Assembly: GCA_030428905.1 (NCBI GenBank)
Contig: JAUIED010000025.1
Location: 1-40,996, forward strand
Length of the DNA: 40,996 nucleotides
Reading direction: 5' to 3'
DNA from: Gammaproteobacteria bacterium
GTDB taxonomy: Bacteria; Pseudomonadota; Gammaproteobacteria; Pseudomonadales; Azotimanducaceae
The notes under the pieces are model-generated. The model searched no databases, was not told the origin of the DNA, and saw only the letters and a list, made by a program, of their open reading frames with translations. Position 1 is the stretch's first letter; each line of letters begins with the position of its first letter. The position numbers and the translations under genes were made by a program. Below, one piece after another: positions 34,792 through 40,996 of this stretch.

Positions 34792-37030
34792 ACGCAAAGT
34801 CCTCGCCGCCGCGTGGCTAGGCCTGTTATGCGGGCTGGCGGCAATCGCAGGCGTCGAACACCGAAACGGCTGGCACCTGCGTGCCGACATCCTCACCCTG
34901 CTGCCTGCGTCGCAGCAGCAGCCAGCGGTGCAACAGGCCACTCAGCGCATGGCCCAGTCTTTCGAGCAGCAGCTTCTGCTGGTGGTGCCGCCGCCTGCAA
35001 CCCCCGCAACCTTCGAGCAAACGCTCGAGATCGCCCGGCTACTTGAAAGGCAGATGCAATCGAGTGGCCTGTTCGAACAGGAAGCGCCGGCAAGCTGGGA
35101 CGCCACCACCTGGCAACAACACCGCTACCAGCTCGTCGATACCGACACGCTCGAGAAGATTGCCCGCGACCCGTCGGCATTGCTGAAAGAAACGGAGGCT
35201 GCGCTGTTTGGCCTCGCCACCAGCCCGGTAGATCTCGAGCACGATCCGCTTGGCCTGCATCAACGCACGTTGCGTGAATTTTTACCCGACAACGTCGAGC
35301 CGCTGAGCGAACGCGCTTTCCTGACCGGGACCGGCACGCTGTTCATCACCGCTCGCCTGCGGGCCTCCGCTTTCGATGCCGGGCATGCGCAGGCGCTGCT
35401 GCACTGGATGGCCGACATGAAGCGCTGGGCGAACGGCGAAGGACGGACGCTGCTGGCCTCTGGTCTGCCGCTGTTTGCCGCCAATGGTGCCGTGCAGGCG
35501 CAGCGCGAGATCAGCCTGTTCGGCAGCTTGTCATTGGCAGGTGTCGTACTGCTCCTGCTATTCACGTTCTCAAGCCCCCGACCGCTACTTGCCACACTGA
35601 CCTGCATCGGTATAGGTACCGCCGCCGGCTTCCTTCTCACCCACGCGGTGTTCGGCTACGTGCATATGCTGACACTGGTGTTCGGCGTGAGCCTGATCGG
35701 CATTTCCGTGGATTACGCGCTGCACTATCTCTGCGCGGAAGGCGGTATTGCCGACGTCGGCCGCGGTATCACGCTCGCCATGCTTTCGAGCGTGGCGGCG
35801 TTCGCCAGCTTTTTCGCCACCCCGTTCCCCGGCCTGCAGCAGATCGCCGCGTTTTCGGGTGCCGGGCTGGTCGCCGCCTGGCTGACGGTGGCGGGCCTGC
35901 TACCGCTGGTTCGCTTGCCCGGCCCCGGTGACCTCGGGCAGCGGGCGATGCGGGCCCTTTCCGGCCGCGGCGATCACCGATTGCGTCATCCGTGGCCCGT
36001 CGCCGCCGTAACGGCGCTCGCGCTCCTGAGCGGCATCGCCATGTTGCAGCCGAACGACGACGTTCGCGTGCTGCAGAGCGTCGATCCAGCGCTTGCGGAG
36101 GATGACGCGCAAGCCCGCCTACACTTGCCCGAGCAGCGCGCCAGCCAGTTCTTCCTCGTCGAAGCCGCCGACCCAGCGGAACTTGCGCGCATCGAGCAGT
36201 CGCTGAGCGAACGGCTCGAAGGGCTCGGCGTGGCGCACCGTGCGCTGGTGCATGCCTACCCCACCGAAGCGCAGCAGGCCGCCAGCCACCGCACTCTGCA
36301 AGCAGCCTACTACGACAGTGGCGCGCTGGCCGACTGGTACCTCGGGCTCGGCATGGATGATTCGCTGGTGGCCGCCAACGCGGAGGCGTTCGGCGCCGCC
36401 GCAACCGTGTTATCTCTACCAGCGTGGGCGGAGGCCGCACCGCCACCCTGGCGGGATCTGTGGCTCGGCTGCGACGCCACCGCCTGTCGCAGCATCGTCA
36501 CACTCGCCTCGGTACCGGACCCCGGCACGCTGACCCGGCTGGATGTACCCGGTGCCACCTGGGTGGACCGCGTCGAGGAGATCTCTTCGCTGCTGGCTCG
36601 CTACCGGACACTGGCCACCGAGGCCCTGGGTGTGGTGTACCTGGTGCTGGGTGCAGCATTCCTTGCGCTTTTCGGCCTGCGCGGAGGTCTGCGGGTGCTC
36701 AGCGTACCCGCGCTCAGCGTGCTCACCGCGCTCGCCGCCAGCGGCCTGTTGGGCCTGCCATTCACCCTGTTTTCGGTGCTGGCGTTGATGGTGGTGGTCG
36801 GCATCAGCCTCGACTACGGCATCTTCTACCACCTGCACGGGCGCCAGCGGCCCGCCACGGCGCTGGCCATCAGCCTCTCAGCACTGACGACCGTGTTAGC
36901 ATTCGGCATGCTGTCGTTCAGCAGCACGGCAGTGGTAGAAACCTTCGGCAAGACCCTGTTTTTCGGCATCACCGCCGCCTGGCTGGCGGCACCGCTTGCA
37001 GGCCAGCCCATCAGGAGCAGCAACCCTTGA
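34781..37030 (+). CDS. MMPL/RND-type exporter of aryl polyene cluster
   Basis: A 749-aa inner-membrane exporter with two RND-like halves. The N-terminal membrane helix (about 5-22) and a periplasmic loop precede the first bundle (about 235-370); the second bundle is about 610-745. Each half has the same motif on the intramembrane helix: GISVDYALHYL and GISLDYGIFYH. The expected cargo is the glycolipid-like aryl polyene. TTG of the flavin enzyme overlaps its stop. Confidence 0.9.
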   Translation: MPAERKVLAAAWLGLLCGLAAIAGVEHRNGWHLRADILTLLPASQQQPAVQQATQRMAQSFEQQLLLVVPPPATPATFEQTLEIARLLERQMQSSGLFEQEAPASWDATTWQQHRYQLVDTDTLEKIARDPSALLKETEAALFGLATSPVDLEHDPLGLHQRTLREFLPDNVEPLSERAFLTGTGTLFITARLRASAFDAGHAQALLHWMADMKRWANGEGRTLLASGLPLFAANGAVQAQREISLFGSLSLAGVVLLLLFTFSSPRPLLATLTCIGIGTAAGFLLTHAVFGYVHMLTLVFGVSLIGISVDYALHYLCAEGGIADVGRGITLAMLSSVAAFASFFATPFPGLQQIAAFSGAGLVAAWLTVAGLLPLVRLPGPGDLGQRAMRALSGRGDHRLRHPWPVAAVTALALLSGIAMLQPNDDVRVLQSVDPALAEDDAQARLHLPEQRASQFFLVEAADPAELARIEQSLSERLEGLGVAHRALVHAYPTEAQQAASHRTLQAAYYDSGALADWYLGLGMDDSLVAANAEAFGAAATVLSLPAWAEAAPPPWRDLWLGCDATACRSIVTLASVPDPGTLTRLDVPGATWVDRVEEISSLLARYRTLATEALGVVYLVLGAAFLALFGLRGGLRVLSVPALSVLTALAASGLLGLPFTLFSVLALMVVVGISLDYGIFYHLHGRQRPATALAISLSALTTVLAFGMLSFSSTAVVETFGKTLFFGITAAWLAAPLAGQPIRSSNP

Positions 37031-38253
37031 ACTCAGCAGATGTGCTCATCATCGGCGCCGGGCCTTCGGGTGCCACCGCAGGAGCGCTACTCAACAAGCA
37101 GGGATTTTCCTGCCAGATCATCGAGCGGCAGCACTTTCCGCGCTTTTCCATCGGCGAGAGCCTGCTGCCGCAGTGCATGGATTTTCTCGACGAAGCCGGC
37201 ATGCTGGAGGCGGTCAATGCCGCCGGCTTCCAGCGAAAGGACGGCGCGCGTTTTCTGCACCGCGGCAGCTACGCCACCTTCGAGTTTGCCGAACAGTTCA
37301 CTCCCGGCTGGGGCCACACCTTCGAGGTGGTGCGCGCCGATTTCGACAAGATCCTCGCTGATGAAGCCGAACGCCAGGGGGTGCGCATCACCTACGGCCA
37401 GCAGATCGAGTCGGTACAGGTCGCCCATGACGACGTGCGCGTTGAGGCCACGGACGAATCGGGCGCAACGCATCGTTATCAGGGGCGCTTTCTGCTCGAC
37501 GCCAGCGGTTTCGGCCGCGTGCTGCCGCGCTTGCTCGATCTGGAGAAGCCCTCAACGTTTCCCGCTCGCCGGGCATATTTCACCCATATCGAGGATCGCA
37601 TTGATCACCCCGGCTACGACCGGGACAAGATTCTCGTCACCATCCATCCCGAGCACGGCGATGTCTGGGTGTGGCTGATCCCGTTCAGCAACGGCCGCGC
37701 ATCGATCGGCGTAGTAGCTGAGCAGGCGTTCCTGGATGCGCTGCCCGGCGAGCCCGTGGACAAGCTCAAGCAGCTCGTGTTCGAAGACGACGAGCTGGGA
37801 CGCATGCTCGCAAACGCGGTGTTCGACACGCCGGTGAATACGCTCTTCGGCTACTCGAGCAACGTCACACGGATGTGCGGCGAGGGTTTCGCCCTGCTCG
37901 GCAATGCCGGCGAGTTTCTGGACCCGATTTTCTCTTCGGGTGTGACCATCGCGCTGCGCTCGGCCAGCATGGCTGCACGCGCTGTGACAAAAACGCTCAA
38001 CAACGAGCCGGTGGACTGGGATGCCGAGTTCACCAAACCCCTGGGCGATGGTGTTGCCACGTTCAAGGCGTTCGTGGAGACCTGGTACGAGGGCAGCCTG
38101 CCCACCGTGTTTTTCTCTGCCATACAGCAGCCGCGCATCAAGCGCATGGTGTGTTCGATTCTTGCCGGCTACGCCTGGGATACCACCAACCCCTACACCA
38201 GCCGCGCGAAAAGCCGCATCGAGGTGCTCGCGGGCCACAGCCGTGCGGATTAG
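37027..38253 (+). CDS. Flavin-dependent oxidoreductase with halogenase motifs
   Basis: A 408-aa FAD enzyme of the tryptophan-halogenase/geranylgeranyl-reductase superfamily. The FAD motif is GAGPSGATAGALL (10-22), GESLLP follows at about 43-48, Lys71 sits in FQRKDGARFL where flavin halogenases keep their catalytic Lys region, and WVWLIP (214-219) fits the halogenase WxWxIP motif. A related gene occurs in xanthomonadin clusters, whose products are brominated, so halogenation of the aryl ring is plausible; a plain oxidoreductase is the alternative. Start at TTG 37027 overlapping the exporter stop; a longer reading runs back through the exporter gene. Confidence 0.82.
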   Translation: MNSADVLIIGAGPSGATAGALLNKQGFSCQIIERQHFPRFSIGESLLPQCMDFLDEAGMLEAVNAAGFQRKDGARFLHRGSYATFEFAEQFTPGWGHTFEVVRADFDKILADEAERQGVRITYGQQIESVQVAHDDVRVEATDESGATHRYQGRFLLDASGFGRVLPRLLDLEKPSTFPARRAYFTHIEDRIDHPGYDRDKILVTIHPEHGDVWVWLIPFSNGRASIGVVAEQAFLDALPGEPVDKLKQLVFEDDELGRMLANAVFDTPVNTLFGYSSNVTRMCGEGFALLGNAGEFLDPIFSSGVTIALRSASMAARAVTKTLNNEPVDWDAEFTKPLGDGVATFKAFVETWYEGSLPTVFFSAIQQPRIKRMVCSILAGYAWDTTNPYTSRAKSRIEVLAGHSRAD

Positions 38254-38779
38254 CCCTCGGCTGACGGCGTTGTTGACGACCGCCACCCTGCTCTGCGGCT
38301 GCACCACAGCCGGCGCCTACCGACCTGGCTTCGTTGCTGCCACGCAAGCTGAGGAGACAGAGCGCCGCACACAGTCGTTACTGCTGGAAGGCGCTGGACA
38401 GCAGGTGCAGCTGATCGGTGTGCTGGAGCTCAATCGACACAGCACCAGCCTCGCTGCCGTCACGCCTCAGGGTATGGTGCTGTTCAGCGTCGATCAGACC
38501 GCCAGGCATACGAACGTGCAACGGCACCCGGACCTGCCCGCGTTCGTGGACATCGAGCAGGTTCTCGCCGACGTGCGGCTGGTGAACTGGCCCACGGACG
38601 CACTGCGCACCACCCTGCGCCGCCGCGCCGAGCTGCACGAGGATGAGGATTCGCGGGGCGTTGTCTACCGCGGCGAGCTCATCAGCGAGGCACGATTCGA
38701 ACCCAGCATTCAGGCCTGGCACACGGCTCGGCTCCACAACCTGCAGCGCGGCTACCGGCTCACGGTGCGGAGCATCTGA
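38243..38779 (+). CDS. DUF3261 lipoprotein of aryl polyene cluster
   Basis: A 178-aa lipoprotein. The GTG at 38243 overlaps the flavin enzyme by 11 bp and gives a lipoprotein signal ending in LLCGC (lipid-modified Cys near residue 19). DUF3261 lipoproteins sit in the same place in other aryl polyene clusters (ApeN position) and probably help insert or hold the pigment in the outer membrane; proof is lacking. Internal features are QQVQLIGVLELNRHS and LVNWPTDALRTTL. Confidence 0.83.
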   Translation: MRISPRLTALLTTATLLCGCTTAGAYRPGFVAATQAEETERRTQSLLLEGAGQQVQLIGVLELNRHSTSLAAVTPQGMVLFSVDQTARHTNVQRHPDLPAFVDIEQVLADVRLVNWPTDALRTTLRRRAELHEDEDSRGVVYRGELISEARFEPSIQAWHTARLHNLQRGYRLTVRSI

Positions 38780-38780
38780 C

Positions 38781-39968
38781 GTGTACTACCTCGACCATCT
38801 CAGCATTGCCTGCGCGCTGGGAAACAGCCCTGCGGAAGTTTCCGAGCGCCTGTTCTCTGCCGGGGATCGCGCCAGCTCACCGCTCGAATCGACGGATCAG
38901 TACTCACCGGGACGCGCCTTTCACCTGGGCCGCGTGCACGCCGAGCTGCCGCAGATCGACCCCTCGCATGGTATCTACAACTGCCGGAACAACCGCCTGC
39001 TTGCCTACTGCCTGCAGAACATCCGCGCCCAGGTCGACGCCCTCATCGCCCGACATGGCAGCCAACGGATAGGCATTGCGCTGGGCACCAGTACATCCGG
39101 CATCGACGCTTCCGAGCAGGCTACCGAACAGCGGATCGTCAGCGGCGCCTTGCCGGAGCACTTTCACTTCGTGCAGCAACAGCTCTTCGGCGGCACCGAC
39201 TACCTCGCCGAGCGCCTGGGCGTGCACGGCCCGACCGCCAGCATCTCTACCGCCTGTTCATCCAGCGCCAACGCGCTGACCAGTGCCGCCCGCATGCTCG
39301 ATCTGGATCTGGCCGATGCGGTGCTGGTGGGCGGCGCCGATACGCTCTGCCGGTTCACCGTGCAGGGTTTTGCCGCACTGGACGCCATGAGTGCGGGCCT
39401 GAGTAACCCCATGAGCCGCAACCGCGATGGCATCAACATCGGTGAAGCCGGCGTGCTCATGGTGCTGAGCCGCGAACCTTCGGCCGTGGCGCTGCTGGCC
39501 GTGGGCGGCAGCAGCGATGCGCACCACATCTCCGCACCTCACCCACAAGGCCGCGGCGCAGAAGCGGCGATGCGCCAGGCGCTGCACCGCGCCAACGTCG
39601 CCGCCGATGCGGTGGAGTACGTCAATCTGCACGGTACCGGCACGCCGCACAACGATGCCGCGGAAAGTCAGGCCGTGGCGCGCGTGCTCGGCACCACAGT
39701 GCCCTGCAGCTCCTCGAAACCGCTTACGGGCCACACCCTGGGTGCCGCGGGCATGCTCGAAACCGCCCTGTGCTACCTGCTGATGCATCCCCAGTTCAAC
39801 CGAGCGTGCGGCGCAGTGCATCACTTGTGGGACGGCGAGCGAGATGCCGAGCTCGCACCGATCAGCCTGGTGAAGGAGGCGGGGCGCGCCCGGCCGCGGA
39901 CCGTGCTCAGCAACTCGTTCGCCTTTGGTGGCAACAACACCAGTGTGCTTCTGGGAGCAAACCGGTGA
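38781..39968 (+). CDS. apeO: Beta-ketoacyl-ACP synthase, elongating ketosynthase
   Basis: A 395-aa FabF-type ketosynthase with the full catalytic triad: Cys159 in STACSSSAN, His284 in NLHGTGTPHND and His318 in TGHTLGAAG. It condenses malonyl-ACP with the growing aryl polyene chain, presumably with the chain-length-factor-like protein at 27769-28536. It starts on GTG two bases after the DUF3261 stop (MYYLDHLSIACALG). Overlaps the dehydratase gene by GTGA. Confidence 0.93.
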   Translation: MYYLDHLSIACALGNSPAEVSERLFSAGDRASSPLESTDQYSPGRAFHLGRVHAELPQIDPSHGIYNCRNNRLLAYCLQNIRAQVDALIARHGSQRIGIALGTSTSGIDASEQATEQRIVSGALPEHFHFVQQQLFGGTDYLAERLGVHGPTASISTACSSSANALTSAARMLDLDLADAVLVGGADTLCRFTVQGFAALDAMSAGLSNPMSRNRDGINIGEAGVLMVLSREPSAVALLAVGGSSDAHHISAPHPQGRGAEAAMRQALHRANVAADAVEYVNLHGTGTPHNDAAESQAVARVLGTTVPCSSSKPLTGHTLGAAGMLETALCYLLMHPQFNRACGAVHHLWDGERDAELAPISLVKEAGRARPRTVLSNSFAFGGNNTSVLLGANR

Positions 39969-40432
39969 GCGGTGCGCAACCCAACTCCATCGAATCGCTG
40001 GTGCCCCACACCGGCGAGATCGTTCTTCTCGACAGTCTGGTGACGGTTTCGCAAATAGCGCTCTCCGCCCGCACCACCGTGCGCGCGGACGGCCTGTTCA
40101 ACACCACCCCGGAGCGCGTGCCGAGTTTCATCGCCGTTGAGTACATGGCCCAGGCCATGGCGGCGTGGGCAGGACACCACGGCCTGGCACGCGGAGAGCC
40201 GGTACGGCCCGGTCTTCTGCTCGGCGTGCGAGACTATGTGGCGAGCGCGCCGTACATGCCGGTGGGCGAAGCGCTGGAGGTCACCGTGCGCCAGGTTCTG
40301 GAAACCCCCGCCGGCACCGCGGTGTTCGACGCTGAGGTGACAGGCCAAACCGTACACATCACCGCAAGGCTGTCGGTTTTGACGGTAGAATCGCTGGAAG
40401 ACTTAAAGCGCCTGTCGAGCGAAACGAACTGA
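39965..40432 (+). CDS. apeP: Hot-dog 3-hydroxyacyl-ACP dehydratase (ApeP-like)
   Basis: A 155-aa hot-dog protein like ApeP dehydratases: LVPHTGEIVLLDSL at the N-terminus, VPSFIAVEYMAQAMAAWAGH (central helix with the catalytic acid) and RPGLLLGVRDYVA. It would dehydrate the beta-hydroxy intermediate to the alkene, together with the dehydratase domain fused to the ligase. Starts on GTG overlapping the ketosynthase stop. Confidence 0.88.
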   Translation: MSGAQPNSIESLVPHTGEIVLLDSLVTVSQIALSARTTVRADGLFNTTPERVPSFIAVEYMAQAMAAWAGHHGLARGEPVRPGLLLGVRDYVASAPYMPVGEALEVTVRQVLETPAGTAVFDAEVTGQTVHITARLSVLTVESLEDLKRLSSETN

Positions 40433-40433
40433 G

Positions 40434-40996
40434 ATGCCAAGCCAAACCGTACTCGTCACCGGCTCCAGCCGCGGTATCGGCGCCGCCATTGCCGAACGGC
40501 TGGCGCGGGATGGCTTCGATGTGGTGCTGCACTGCCGCGCGCAGTTAGACAAAGCCCAGGAAGTTCGCGCGGCGGTAGAACGCAACGGCCAAGCAGCACG
40601 CATTCTCTGCTTCGACGTGGCCGACCGGGCCGCGGCAAGAGCGGCCTTAGAAAGCGACATCGCCGAACACGGCTGCTACTACGGCGTGGTGTGTAACGCC
40701 GGCGTCAACCACGACACCGCCTTCCCCGCCATGACCGAAGCACAGTGGGACGGCGTGGTGCACACCAACCTGGACGCGTTCTACAACGTGCTGCATCCCA
40801 TCGTCATGCCCATGGTGCGGACGCGCAAACCGGCTCGCATCGTCACGCTCGCCAGCGTTTCCGGGGTGATCGGCAATCGCGGCCAGACCAACTACGCCGC
40901 CTCCAAAGCAGGCATCATCGGCGCCACCAAGTCGCTCGCGCTGGAGCTCGCCAAGCGGAAGATCACGGTGAACTGTGTCGCCCCCGGCCTCATCGA
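40434..40996 (+). CDS. apeQ: 3-oxoacyl-ACP reductase (FabG-like), 3' truncated by window end
   Basis: The first 187 residues of an SDR ketoreductase. TGSSRGIGAAIAERL binds NADP(H), NAGVNHDTAF, the catalytic Ser region TLASVSGVIGNRG and NYAASKAG (Tyr-Lys) are present, ending in the VNCVAPGLI motif. It should reduce the beta-keto group during polyene extension (ApeQ). It starts one base after the dehydratase stop. Another ketosynthase (ApeR) often follows in such clusters and would lie outside the window. Confidence 0.92.
   Translation, partial: MPSQTVLVTGSSRGIGAAIAERLARDGFDVVLHCRAQLDKAQEVRAAVERNGQAARILCFDVADRAAARAALESDIAEHGCYYGVVCNAGVNHDTAFPAMTEAQWDGVVHTNLDAFYNVLHPIVMPMVRTRKPARIVTLASVSGVIGNRGQTNYAASKAGIIGATKSLALELAKRKITVNCVAPGLI

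Noticed and set aside
36424-37026. Apparent 200-residue N-terminal extension of the flavin enzyme
   Set aside because: It overlaps the exporter's second membrane half and has no similarity; the FAD motif begins right after the TTG at 37027.

Overview
The window is GC-rich, densely coded chromosomal DNA from a gammaproteobacterium. The first ~15 kb (glnA end, ntrB, ntrC, trmL, secB, rhodanese, gpmI, envC, ctpA, yibQ, hisA, hisB, asmA, mutY, yggX) follows the gene order I recall for Pseudomonas; the gpmI-envC-yibQ and yibN-secB pieces are also in E. coli. Against that order grxC (between the rhodanese gene and secB), hisH (between hisB and hisA) and hisF (after hisA) are missing. I do not place the organism below class level.

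Layout. 1-4.2 kb: nitrogen regulation (end of glutamine synthetase, strong terminator, DUF4124 protein, an NtrC-type site, ntrBC) and trmL. 4.2-5.1 kb (minus): secB and a membrane rhodanese. 5.2-10 kb: phosphoglycerate mutase, EnvC, a carboxy-terminal processing protease and a deacetylase-like protein. 9.9-11.7 kb (minus): hisA, hisB and a hypothetical gene. 11.8-16.4 kb: a DUF6316-like protein, then asmA-mutY-yggX-beta-helix lipoprotein joined by ATGA overlaps. 16.5-22.3 kb: panBC, an MFS transporter, an SDR/DUF1330 pair, a DMT exporter and a solo Anbu-type proteasome-like protease. 22.6-25.2 kb: tRNA-Phe(GAA) with its promoter, followed by a foreign-looking strip: a DUF433/DUF5615 toxin-antitoxin pair and two decayed pseudogenes (an HsdR C-terminus and a second family), each with an in-frame nonsense codon and an internal deletion.

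25.2-41 kb: an MDR reductase (minus) and then, running off the right edge, a xanthomonadin-type aryl polyene biosynthetic cluster. A chorismatase of the FkbO/Hyg5/XanB2 family should supply the hydroxybenzoate starter. A ligase fused to a hot-dog dehydratase would activate and load it. Two acyl carrier proteins, a chain-length-factor-like ketosynthase, a full ketosynthase, a second dehydratase and a ketoreductase would build the polyene. A thioesterase, two acyltransferases and a glycosyltransferase would release and attach it to a lipid head. A LolA-like protein, an MMPL/RND exporter and a DUF3261 lipoprotein would move it to the outer membrane. A flavin enzyme with a WxWxIP motif is a candidate halogenase, which fits because Xanthomonas xanthomonadins are brominated. 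From the first ketosynthase-like gene onward the genes overlap or nearly abut, often with GTG or TTG starts, so this looks like one long operon. This cluster is the main discovery target; its individual families are known, and the particular combination is what deserves a look.
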